Positions 1 to 10,900 of a DNA stretch of 64,000 bases are shown here, in pieces (the first letter of the stretch is position 1; every line of letters starts with the position of its first letter). Below the pieces are notes generated by a model, which was not told the DNA's origin, did not search any database, and was given only the letters and a program-made list of their open reading frames with translations. Position numbers and translations under genes: made by a program. The stretch comes from Pegoplata infirma (taxonomy: Eukaryota > Arthropoda > Insecta > Diptera > Anthomyiidae), in contig OY992536.1 in assembly GCA_963921195.1 (NCBI GenBank), positions 4,278,001-4,342,000 on the forward strand, written 5' to 3'.

Positions 1-388
1 CTGACAAGTTGACAGCGTAGACACAAACAACCGAACGCTGTGTTGAAAAACCAACATATTTTTCATTAGCCGATATTGCTAAATGATTCACAGCACCGTG
101 TTTGCTAGGGATGAGATGTAAAAATTTACCCTGTCTATTGAATAAATACAAAGATCCTGAAGTGGCACCCAAAACGATGTAATTTTCCGAGATGTCAAAG
201 CAGGTGTACTAGACATTGCAAAAAATGAGGAAATAAATACAATAAGTAAAGTGTAATTTAATATTTTCAACCTAATTGTGGTTAACAATAATGATCATTA
301 AGATTACCTTGATGCGATTACTATGTTTCAATGGCTGATGTATGGCCAAAGAATAATCAATAAAATTGGTCAAACAAAATAAATTCAT
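1..388 (-). CDS. p: HPS5 / pink homologue, 5' part (two exons, runs off the left edge)
   Basis: HPS5 is a subunit of the BLOC-2 complex, which sorts cargo to lysosome-related organelles; in Drosophila the gene is pink, needed for eye pigment granules. Exon 1 is 388-308 (27 codons, ATG at 388) and ends at a GTAATC donor. Exon 2 starts at 208 after a TCTAG acceptor and stays open to base 1, giving 69 codons plus one base. The product begins [10 protein letters not shown], continues HSNRIK at the junction, then [22 protein letters not shown] and [13 protein letters not shown], ending VCVYAVNLS. This matches what I remember of the N-terminal WD40-like region of Drosophila pink almost block by block. 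The overlapping minus-strand frame at 88-288 is not the coding frame. The rest of the gene lies left of the window. The assignment rests on remembered family sequence, not on an alignment. Confidence 0.88.
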
Positions 389-567
389 GTTGTCTTGAGA
401 TGTAAAAACTTTAACACTTTATACTTTACTTTTGGTTAGTAATTTGTTTATATATATATTTTAAATATATTCATTATTAAATTATGTTAATATTGTAAAA
501 AAAAATATTATTTCCTTGCAAGAGATAAACAAATAGAGCGAACAAGAAGAAAAAAATATTTTAACAG
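389..567. promoter_or_regulatory. Putative shared 5' region between HPS5 and the small plus-strand gene
   Basis: About 180 bases separate the HPS5 start codon (388, minus strand) from the first well-supported base of the plus-strand exon at 568. The stretch is AT-rich, with a TATATATATA run near 450-460. A head-to-head promoter is an inference from the gene layout; no defined core promoter element was identified. Confidence 0.3.
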
Positions 568-2413
568 AGATGTTATCAATACACCTCCTGGTACTGCCAT
601 TTACAGTTATTTTATGTTTTTAATATTGGCAACATCATTAGAAAAAATTATGTGGTATGAATCACCTTGTGTTCGATGGTTTTTTGCAAAGCTGCCAGAT
701 AATTTTGAAGGGCTGGTATGTAACTTTTGACGTTTAATAAAAACAATGCAACATAAAGGAGAACAACAACAAAGCAAACAACAAAAGAGAAAAAAAAGGT
801 TTTAAACTATCAATAGTGCGTATTATCTTTAAAAAAAACGTTAAATAAAGCAAAATAATAAATTTAATTATATAAAAGACAAATTCAATTTTTTATAAAC
901 AAAGAATATAATTTGATATTAAATACATGTGAGATGAGGAAGAACAAGCATTTTGCCACCATATTGGAAAATACATCAAATACAACACTGCGTACCTTCT
1001 AATCTTTTCTATGTTCACAATACAGCAGCAGACAGCAAAATTTGTACATGTATTTTGTTGTTGCAGCAACAACAACATACACGCAAAAAAAATCTGTGTA
1101 AGATTGAGCAATCCTACTTGCTAAAACTTTTTTCATACCAAAAAAATTTTTTTACCAAATTTTTGCTAAAATTATGCTTGTCGATGTTAAAGTAACATCA
1201 TTCATTTTTTATGTAAAATAACCAAGTAGCTTGCACAATAACGCAAATTACCTGCACAAAAATTTATCGAAAGAAAACAACAAAAAAAAAAAATACAGAC
1301 CGCCATTTTCATTTTGTATTTTTGTGTGCGTTGTTCGTTTATTTTTTGTGTTATAAAAACGTAAAAAGGAAATTGATAAATAAAATTAAAATAAATTAAT
1401 AAATAATTCGTTTTTAAAAAGATAAATAAATGTAAGATAAAAGAATGCTAAAGTTAATTTTGCTTTCATCACTTAAAACACCATTCATTAAGAAAAACCA
1501 ATGGAGTCCCAGACGTATGTTTCGATGAATAACAAATGGAATGATAAGTAGTAGTAATGTGTATGTTCTGGGGCAAGCAGAGGAGCAGCAGAGGAGCGGC
1601 AGAGCTCTGGGCAGAGCTGCTGGCAGATGATCAGCAGAGGATGGGCAGAGGATCAGCATAGGAGCGGCAGAACTGCTGGCAGAGGATCAGCAGAGGATGG
1701 GCAGAGGATCAGCAGAGGAGCGGCAGAACTCCGGGCAGAGCTGCTGGCAGAGGATCAGCAGAGGATGGGCAGAGGATCAGCAGAGGAGCGGCAGAGCTCC
1801 GGGCAGAGCTGCTGGCAGAGGATCAGCAGAAGATGGGCAGAGGATCAGCAGATGATCGGCAGAGCTGCTGGCAGAGGATCAGCAGAGCAGCGGCAGAGCT
1901 CCGGGCAGAGGATCAGCAGAGGATGGGCAGAGAATCAGCAGAGGATCAAAATTCGGGCAGACTATCAGCAGAGGATCAGCAGAGGATCTGCTGATCCTCT
2001 GCCCGAATTTTGATCCTCTGCCCGCATTTTGATCCTCTGCCCACCCTCTGCTGATCCTCTGCCAGCAGCTCTGCCGATCCTCTGCCCATCCTCTGCTGAT
2101 CCTCTGCCAACAGCTCTGTCCGGAGCTCTGCCGCTCCTCTGCCCATCCTCTGCCAGCAGGTCTGCCGCTCCTCTGCTGATCCTCTGCCAGCAGCTCTGCC
2201 CGGAGCTCTGCCGCTCCTCTGCTGCTCCTCTGCTTGCCCCAGAACATACACGTTACTACTACTATGATAAAGTGAGTATACCCAAATTCCGAAGACACCA
2301 ATAAGGTTTAATAGATTTTTAGTTAAAAATTAGTGTTTGGTAATAATTTTCTATTTTTACAGGGTACTGCTAAATACATTTTTGAAGCTATGGCGAATCC
2401 TTCACTACAATAA
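568..2413 (+). CDS. Unrecognised small membrane-protein-like gene, two exons, start not found
   Basis: Exon A runs from 568 (after an AACAG acceptor) to 715, ending exactly at a GTATGT donor in phase 0. Its frame reads DVINTPPGTAIYSYF, then a hydrophobic stretch MFLILATSLEKIMW, then YESPCVRWFFAKLPDNFEGL. The same frame stays open upstream to 491 (RTRRKKYFNR precedes it) but holds no ATG, so an upstream exon is missing, or translation starts at the internal ATG at 614. Exon B is 2363-2413, after a strong TTTTTACAG acceptor in matching phase 0; it reads GTAKYIFEAMANPSLQ and a stop. The residue composition looks like real protein rather than chance, and the donor and acceptor phases agree. I do not recognise the family. 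The intron holds a foldback element (1547-2263). A degenerate second copy of exon B follows at 2610. A pseudogene is possible. Confidence 0.38.
716..1545. other. AT-rich intronic/intergenic DNA with one arm of an inverted repeat
   Basis: No gene is seen. Around 1080-1115 the sequence CACGCAAAAAAAATCTGTGT is repeated in inverted orientation at 3037-3071, so a transposon of about 2 kb with these ends may span the region. Bases 1500-1546 resemble the 3' part of the dispersed TACCCTCCAC repeat (a CCCAGA..TTTCGATGA..AATGGAATGA string). Confidence 0.4.
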
Positions 2414-2665
2414 AGAGCGTGGACTCCAGTCCTGCCTTTAGTTATAAAATTAAAACCTAAAAACGCAAAGCCAAGGGAGTCCAGACCTGTTTTGATGAGT
2501 TACAAATGGAATGACAAAGTAAGTGCTCCTCCTTAACAAGAGACCAATGGGGTTTACCAATTTTTTAAATTAAAAATTTATGTTTTGTAATAATTTTCTA
2601 TTTTTACAGGATGCTTTTAAATAAATTCGTGAAACTATAGCGTATCCTTTACTTCAAGAAGAAGT
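1500..2665 (+). repeat. Tandem duplication of an ~240-bp unit (excluding the foldback insertion)
   Basis: Unit 1 starts near 1502 (GGAGTCCCAGAC..TTTCGATGA) and, omitting the foldback element, continues at 2270 through AAGTGAGTATACCC to the acceptor TTTTTACAG at 2362 and the short exon. Unit 2 starts near 2465 (GGAGTCCAGACC..TTTGATGAG) and reaches the same acceptor string at 2609. The unit therefore includes the last exon of the small gene. In unit 2 the exon frame is broken (GAT GCT TTT AAA TAA), while unit 1 stays open to its stop. Confidence 0.6.
1547..2263. mobile_element. Foldback-type element with GC-rich minisatellite arms, TSD ATGATA
   Basis: The left end AGTAGTAGTAATGTGTATG and the right end (reverse complement AGTAGTAGTAACGTGTATG) form terminal inverted repeats that continue for at least 60 bases with very few mismatches. 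Both sides carry the 6-bp direct repeat ATGATA (1541-1546 and 2264-2269). The left arm (1547 to about 1987) is a run of imperfect units such as GGCAGAGGATCAGCAGAGGA. The right arm (about 1988-2263) is the same sequence inverted. The arms are unequal, about 441 and 276 bases. The structure resembles Drosophila FB elements, whose terminal repeats are also built of short tandem units. Several stop-free frames through it are by-products of the repeat. Confidence 0.85.
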
Positions 2666-3068
2666 GTAGGTCACTCGAGAAAATTGTACAAAAAGGGTCA
2701 GTTGGTCGGTGGTAAATTAAATCCTACACAACATTTATTAATATGGATTTATTTTGTGAAAATTTTAAATTCAAGAAATATACAAATTTTTACAAAAATT
2801 TTTTGAAAATTTATTTTAGCATAAATGTGGTAATTTTTAGCATTATTTTTAGTCATCTTTTCTAATAATTTTGGTATATTTCACCATATCTCTTTTGGTA
2901 TATTTTAGCAAGCTTTTACTTAAATAGCATTAGCATTTTCTTCAAAATTTTTTACATAAGCGTTTTGGCTAAATTACGTAAACTACTTCGTCGGTTGTAG
3001 TTTTAGCATATTTTTGGTAAAATTATGCCAGATTTTTGCTCACTCCGACACAGATTTTTTTTTTGCGT
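2664..3068. other. AT-rich DNA, no gene; right part of a possible 1080-3072 element
   Basis: The stretch holds many TTTTAGCAT / GGTATATTT motifs and ends with a reverse-complement copy of the 1080-1115 sequence. No coding potential was found. Confidence 0.4.
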
Positions 3069-3889
3069 GCAGGGTTCACACTTACGACCTTAAGTAAGTT
3101 GTTTAACGAAGCACCAGTAACAGAATAAAAACGTAATGTACACAGAACAAAGACTTTTTAACACCTCACTCTTGAACACTTATGGCACAGACTAATACAG
3201 ACTCGACATAAGTGACAGGTGTCAAAAAAGTATTCTTTAACCATATGGTTAATATTTTAAAATTATTCTACGAATTAGGTTAGAAAGAGAAAACTGATAT
3301 AACACTCCATAAGAAAAATGGATGCCAGATCAGTTTTTGTTGTTTCACTCACTCCTAAGTCGTAGAAAGTGTTGCCATGTTAGCGTAAAACGGACTAAAA
3401 ACCGCTGTGTTTTCTCCTAAAATCGCTTAGTTTTTCCCCATTTTTTCTTATAAAACCCTACTGTCGAGTCTGTATTTAGTCTGTGCTTATGGCGTTTTCT
3501 TTTCTGGAAAAAAATGTCGCACTTATTTTTGTGCGACAATTATGTACAGTAAATATAAACATGTTTGGTACCAAAAGAAAGGTATTTTCAAGGCCTATCT
3601 GTTGCTATATCAAGCATTTCAAACAATACTGAGTTTTTGAGCTGATCCGATAAATGTAAAAATTGATAGGTTTTCGATATTTTATTGAATAAAATAAGCG
3701 TGTTTCGACATTTTATTATAGATATGTACAGATAGTTAGATAGAACTCGACAATACCTTTCTTTTGATACCAAACATGTCTATACTTACTGTTCATTACT
3801 GTACACAAAGAGTCATTAAAAAAAAAAAAGTGCAGAAAGTGTGACATTTTTTTCCAGAAAAGAAAACGCAAGTGTGAATCCCACATTAA
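3069..3889. mobile_element. Nested MITE cluster with GTTCACACT ends
   Basis: The outer ends are GGGTTCACACTTACGAC on the left and the inverse of GGGATTCACACTTGCG on the right. A second, shorter copy of the outer family is at 10676-10812 (GAGTTCACACTAGCGAC..GCAAGTGTGAAC), which serves as an uninterrupted reference. Inside lie a 300-bp element at 3186-3485 and a second inverted-repeat segment at about 3491-3873, with 27-bp ends that begin GCGTTTTCTTTTCTGGAAAA. Confidence 0.65.
3186..3485. mobile_element. 300-bp MITE with 22-bp inverted ends, TSD CTTATGG
   Basis: The ends are CACAGACTAATACAGACTCG on the left and, inverted on the right, CACAGACTAAATACAGACTC. The direct repeat CTTATGG is at 3179-3185 and 3486-3492. 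The TSD may be 8 bp if the terminal C is shared. The element holds no reading frame. Confidence 0.8.
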
Positions 3890-4965
3890 ATTGAAACATG
3901 CGAATGCGAATAAATTCCCATTTTGGGGACAAATTCATCTGCATGGCAGCAACGGTGTTAAATGTAATTTTGAATCACTCTGTACTCTGTCGGTAACGAA
4001 AATAAGTGTAAAGTAAAACAAAAAGAATTGTCCGTATTTTTTTTTACCAAAAATGCCATTTTTTCTATAAATTTGCAAGTATTTAAACAATTTAAATAAT
4101 TTCTATAACTTTTAAGAAGATTTGTATTATTAAACTTTAAAAATCTTATAGTTTGCTGAGTCTTTGGCTGAAAATATAAAAAATTGTGTGACGAATTGGA
4201 AAGAGCAGTAGTTGAAAAAAAAAACTTTGTCAAAATTGATTACAAATTTTTTTTATTCTGTGAAAATTTTAACAGTTTTTTACATCATAAGAAATAAATA
4301 TAATTAAGAGTGGCTTATAAGATAGAATTAAATTTCTTAAATATCAAAAAATTACAAGAAAGCTTTCTTAAAAACAAAATGTAATTCTCATTCTTAATTT
4401 GACACTATCTAATTGTTTTCCCATTTTTTTTTGTTGAACAAAGTCAAAGTGTCTGCGCTGCTACCTGCTTCCTAGTGATATTTTGTTGTTTTCGAAGTCG
4501 TAAAAATCGAAGTTTTTTTTTTGTGAATTCAACGAAAATCATTTAAAGAAGTTTCAAACAAGTTTTTCGTCATATGGAAAGTTTTAAAACAAAATAATTT
4601 ATTATTGATTTCTCCCAAAAAGATATTGAAATACGTGGAAAACTAATTGGGTTTAGTTTTGTTACCACAAAGTGTAGTGTAGATTTTTTAGCCGTTTTTC
4701 AAAGAGAGGGTGAATTTATTTTCCGGTTCAATTGTGCGGAATTAATCGCTTAAAAGGATAAATTTTATGGTAACATTAGAAAGTTATATTGTCTCCTTTG
4801 TTATTGTACGTTTGAGTCGCACCCTTTCTACCGCAAAAACCAAAAACCGCAAAACGGCTATATAAAAAAAAACTAAACAGTATTTTATCTAAAAGAAAAC
4901 CAGTTTCTGCCTGCAGAATTCTACAAATATATAACACAAGAGTGTCTTAGATAACGGCGGACACA
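3890..4965. other. Upstream region and 5' UTR of Mkk4
   Basis: No other gene was found here. Short T-runs and A-runs dominate. The stretch 4430-4965 is somewhat less AT-biased and probably holds the Mkk4 promoter and leader. The start codon context is ACACAATGGC. No splice site upstream of the ATG could be fixed. Confidence 0.45.
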
Positions 4966-7900
4966 ATGGCTGAACGTCCTAATAGTCTATTTGCAGGTGA
5001 GCTTTATTTTTTTTTGTTTTAAATCCAATTATATGTATGTATATGGCGTGAGCGTGATAACTTCTATCCCTTACCACCACCATAGGTCGTCCTCGTGTGC
5101 CACCGAATGAACTGAACATAAACCCACTAACAGTACGGCATCCACCTTCGTCTTTATCCTCAACCTCATCGGGTTCAGCATCATCCACAAATAGTATCCC
5201 GCCGGGCGGTTTGCCGATGAATATACCAACGGAACGTACTCGAGAGCGTATTAGACAACAGGCCTGTGGTAAGCTCCAACTCGGCCCTGGTCCTATGGAT
5301 GTCTATCAATTTACTTCGGATGATTTAGAGGATCTCGGAGAAATCGGTCGTGGGGCTTTTGGTGCCGTCAATAAGATGGTTTTCAAAAAGAACGAAATGG
5401 TTATGGCTGTGAAACGTATTCGTTCCACCGTTGATGAAAAGGAACAAAAACAACTTCTTATGGATCTCGAGGTTGTTATGAAATCAAATGACTGCAATTT
5501 TATTGTCCAGTTCTATGGGGCTCTATTCAAAGAGGGCGACTGTTGGATATGCATGGAATTAATGGACACTTCGCTGGACAAATTCTATAAATATATATTT
5601 GAACATAAGAATCAAAGAATACCAGAATCGATTTTAGCCAAAATAACAGTGGCTACGGTGCATGCTTTAAATTATCTTAAAGAACATTTGAAGATCATAC
5701 ACCGCGATGTTAAACCCAGCAACATATTGCTCCACAAACGTGGTGATATTAAACTGTGTGATTTTGGCATATCGGGGCAATTAGTTGATTCTATAGCCAA
5801 GACTAAAGATGCCGGTTGTAGGCCGTATATGGCTGTAAGTAAAATCAAAATTTTCTCTTTGTGAAGTGCAATACTTTTAGTGTTAATTATTCTCTTCTCA
5901 GCCTGAAAGAATTGATCCTGAACGTGCGAAGGGTTATGATGTTCGTAGTGATGTTTGGTCTTTGGGTATAACTCTAATGGAAGTAGCCACCGGTATATTT
6001 CCCTATCGTAAATGGGATTCAGTTTTTGAACAGTTGTGTCAAGTATGTTCGGACAAATGCATACTTGTTAATTTTAAATGTTAATATTACTATTATCTGT
6101 TTGTTTAATACTTTTAGGTGGTGCAAGGTGATCCACCACGTCTTCAACAAGGTCAGGAATTTTCCACTGAGTTCGTTGAGTTTGTAAATACTTGGTAAGT
6201 GTGGATAAATAAAAAAAATATTATCTTTTACTGTTAGGTATTAGGTGTAAAAACACTAAAGTTTAAAGAGTCATGATAGATTTTTTTATCTATAGTTTTT
6301 CTATATCTTATCAGGGTTAGAATAACTAAACTGCCAGAAGCAGTAGTAACTGAAAACAACGAATAGTGTAGTTTTAAAAATGAACAAAACTCAGAGTCGT
6401 TCACTTGCTACTGCTACTACTACACGCACATTTTGGTGGTGTAGTTATAGCAGTAGTTTTTTTTTGAAATTGTTTAACTCTTCAGTTGATAGTTTTGTTG
6501 TAGTTTTAAATTTAAAAAAAAAGCAAGCAGTTGAAAACAACACACAAGACTGTAGTCATTCTCAAGAAACACGAAGCAATAACTATTAGTGAAACGAAGA
6601 TAACGAGAGTTTTTCTTGTTGTTGTCTTAAAAAAAAACATAACAATGACTTCAGGCGACACAATAGAAATGTGTATTGTTTTGAGTTGTTGTTAGAATTT
6701 TTTCAGTATACATATATAAAAGAAAAATAAAATTTGGAGTATATAATTTTTATTTTTTTTAAACTTGAAATTAAAAATTGAATTTAATTTTTGTTTAATT
6801 TTTTCAGACTGGCCTTCGAAAATTTATTTTAACATTTTAATTTTTATTTCATAAATTTTAATTATTGAATTAATTCAAGTCAATAATTTCTTTAAATGGA
6901 ATTTTAGAAAAGAAGTTTTTGTAGATTAAGTAAACAAAATAGACCGCACAATGCGAGTATTAATCACCACATTATTTGAAATACAAACATTTTGATTAAA
7001 CAAATTGAATTTAAAAAAAATCTAAAACTTAAAGGACATTTAAATAAACAGGTCTTTTATACAAAGAATTTATTCATCAAATTTTTAGTTTTGAAATAAA
7101 GTGTAAAGTATCCATTTTCAATTGAAACATTAATTAATCAAATTTATTTTTATTACTTAATATTAGTTGATTTTTTTTTGTCTTAGAAAAAGTTATATAA
7201 GTTGGTATTCATTATGATTGTTTTTAACATTATTCACCGTTATTTTAAATTAGGAACGAAAAAATGTTTTTATCATTTTTTTTCCTGTGAATTTTATTAT
7301 AATTTTACCTAATTGATCTACACAGCTATACACATTTTTTCAATGATATGTCCGTCCATCTGTCACATATGTACAAAACAGGCTTAAAAAATTAAACCTT
7401 TTTTTTTGTTTATTTGCAAATGTTGTATTTGCAACCTATACTGCGATACAGCCACTTCAACACGTGAAAACACAGGTAAATTTCTTTTTCACATACTTTT
7501 ATGTAAATCTTTGACATTCATATCATTTGCGGGAAATCCAAATATCCTTTTTAACACGTGTTTACCAAATCGGTGGTGGAAAAAAAAAATTTAAGAAAAA
7601 AATAACACAAAGTTTTCTTTTATGATACTGTGAAGAACGTTAATATATTAAAATATTAAATGAAATAAAAATCCGTATTGTTTTAAAATCTTTAAATGTG
7701 TTTTTCTATTTTCAGTTTAGAATTGATTCTTTTAATTTTGCTTAATTTATTTAATTAATTTTTGCTTTATAAAAATAATAAAAAAAATATACGTCCATTA
7801 ATTTATTTTCGCGTCATTTCGTTTTTAAAAATGTATTATTTTTATATAAATCATGTTATTTTTGTCAAACAAGTACATTAAATTCAATTTAACAGTCCCA

Positions 7901-10900
7901 ATGTAGTTATATGTTTAGCTGTTGTGTAGTCAATAAACGAAAGACTAACAGTTTATAATTTTTTACGAAGTTGTACACTATTTTCACGAAGTAAAAACTA
8001 CTAGTGGAGGTCAGCACAACATTCAACTTTTTAACTTCCACTGCTTGTGTAGTTTTGTTTTTTGTTGCCTATGTGAGCAGTAGCAATAGAAATAACTAAT
8101 AGTTCATCAAAAACTAAAACTACACTTTGTGTGCAAAAAAATAATTGTGCAGTTAGTTTTTCTCAAGCTACTGCAATGTTCGTGTAGTAGAAATAAACTA
8201 AACTACAAACTACGATAGTTATTGGCAGTTTTTAAAGCCTGTATCTTATGTGTGTAAATTGGTTTCTACATGATTAGCAATATTTACAAGACAACTGTTT
8301 TTTTAATTCTTATCAGCAGGGTATTTTAAATTTCTTATGAATTTTATACAATGTGATTAAACTAATATTAAATTATTTTTAAGAGGGTTTATGCATAAAT
8401 ATGCTTTTTTCTTTGTAACCAATTACGGAATGGATTTTCTCTAATATAAAGAGCAAGTTAAGAATGGATTTGACAAAAAATTTCAACATTTTTTAGATCA
8501 GTTCCATATTGTGTGTGTGTTTTTTTTACCAAGTCTCTTCGACTTGGTTGCCTGCTCGTGTTTGGGAATGCAAAATTTTGTAGTCTTCAAATTAACACGT
8601 GTACCTATTGTGGTCTACACAATTTTGTTTGCCATACAAAATTATAGTTTTTGTTGAGATAACTTTTGCGAATGAAAACTTTTTTGGACAAATTTTGGGT
8701 AAGTTCATTATTTAAGGTTCCCACATAGGTGTGTTCCAGAACTTTCCGGGTAAGTTCGGTAAAATGAGAGAAAATCGAAAAACCTCTCACGATACCACAA
8801 AAATGCACAAAAGTAAGGGAACGAAAAAAACTATATTTCAAGCCCTAAATAATAGAAAATGTAAACAAACCAATAACGCTAAAATATTTTCGTAAGAAAA
8901 ATTACTTCAAAGAAGAAAACAAATTGTAAAAGTTTTTTTTAATAATAAATTATATTTTTTTGTATTGAAATAACACATTTCCTTGGTTTAGTTCCTTATT
9001 TTATTTAAATTTCTAATTTAGCTTCACAAAGAAAAACATCTGTTTTTTCAACATCTGACTGTTACCAATTTACCCGAAAAAAGTGCGGGTAAGTTCGGTA
9101 AAATGAGAAACTAATTTTTTCTATCAAAACTCTCTCATTTACCCAATTTTGCGTACGGGAACGCTTTTCGGGCTGGTTTGGGTACCCGCGGGCACCCGAG
9201 GTAACGTTGTGGAACGAACCTATTATATACTAAAAGATGAAGTCTTAAATCATCTCGTAAAGTGATGCTGCCATATACAAAAAAATATTTTTTCGCGATT
9301 TTCATCATGATGGTTCATATACCATAGATGTTTTTTGTCCACTTTTCATAGTGTCATAGATGCCTTTATGATCCACAAAAAGCAAGTTTTTTATCAAAGA
9401 CCTATTTAGGGGTTAATTTCGCGAAAACTTAAAAAAAATTAAGAAATCCACGAATTTAAGGGCTTAAGATGAGGGCTTTAAACCAAATATACATTAGATA
9501 TATTGCTACAAGTTATATTTTTGTTTTCCATGCCATACAATTAAAAATCATTAGCTTTGGAATTTTTTTTTGTTAAAAAAGGAGCTGAAACTCAGCCAAT
9601 CTTTAATGACATTTTGCAAGAAAACTGTACCATACATCGAAAAATGGAGTACGCCATTCGATTCAGCATGTCCGAAATGATAGTCGTACCTCTTGTTTTC
9701 TTAAATAGTGGTTAGTTTTGGCACTGTAAAAAAAAAAATATAAAAATCTTGCATATACGACTTTTTGCAAGTGTCGATAGAATATAAAAATTTACCAAAT
9801 TTGGAACTTGTAAAGTTTGCGGACTTGACTAAAAATTTGAAAAAATTTTGTGCGTTGGTGGTAGAGTTGTCAACTATTCGGCATATTTCAAAAACCGGTT
9901 TTCGAATAGTTAAAAACACCGCCGTTTTTTAAAAACCGGTTTTCGGTTTTTTTATTTGAAAACCGGTTCGAATAACCGGTTTTTTCGGTTTTTTTAATAA
10001 AAATTGTTAAAAACATTAAATAAATAGGTTTTAATTTGTTTTTAACAAAAAAAAAAGAGAAAAAATAATTGTACACAATTCATTCTTATTAAATAAATCA
10101 AATTCAAAGCTTAAAACAACAAAATATACATATTTTTTTATGTAAGTTAATAAAATGTTTTTAATTTATAGTAATAGAAATTATAGTCAGTCACTATAAA
10201 ATGGAACTATGTACTTTTAATCAGTACAATAAGGACTTCAAAACATTTAGGCTCTTATTCATAATACTTATAACAGACTTATTGTAGGTTTATTTGACAA
10301 TTATTCCTGCAATATCTGTCAAATAAACCTACTTTAAATATATTTTAGGTTTTATGAATACCCAGGTTAAAAAATACATTTAAAACAAATTTTTCTTGTT
10401 AGTGTTTCTTCACAACCGCGCCTTTTAACCAGAGTTATAGAGTAAGGCATTGAAAAATCTGGTAATACCACACTAAAGTTTAAACGTAAAGCAAAGAGAG
10501 ACAAAAAGCAATCTGCATTATTACTGTATAACTGGTATCTTCCATTTCGCTCAGATTTCGATTTGTGATAAAATTTCTTAAACAATACCATATGGTTTTT
10601 GTTTACTACTGTTCTAAACGCCATTTGTTACCCTACTCTGCTTTTAACCTTCTTATTTATTACTGAATTAATATGGAGTTCACACTAGCGACTTTAAACA
10701 AGTTGTTTAACAAAACACCAGTAACAGAATAAAAACGTAATGGATACAGAACAAAGACTTTTTTAAACATCTCACTCTTAAACACTTCAAAACAGCAAGT
10801 GTGAACGCCGTATAAGAAACAAAATTTCAAATACAGAGTTGTATTTTACAAAATTTGTAACAAATGATGACAAAAAATGAAGTATTATATATTCGAAAAT

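Noticed and set aside
88..288. 66-codon minus-strand frame starting [11 protein letters not shown]
   Set aside because: The real HPS5 exon overlaps it in another frame with clear similarity and splice sites.
1627..2301. Several overlapping stop-free frames of 90-140 codons on both strands, rich in AEDQQRMGRGSAEE or SSADPLPAAL
   Set aside because: They translate the minisatellite arms of the foldback element in different frames; the repeats alone explain the open frames.
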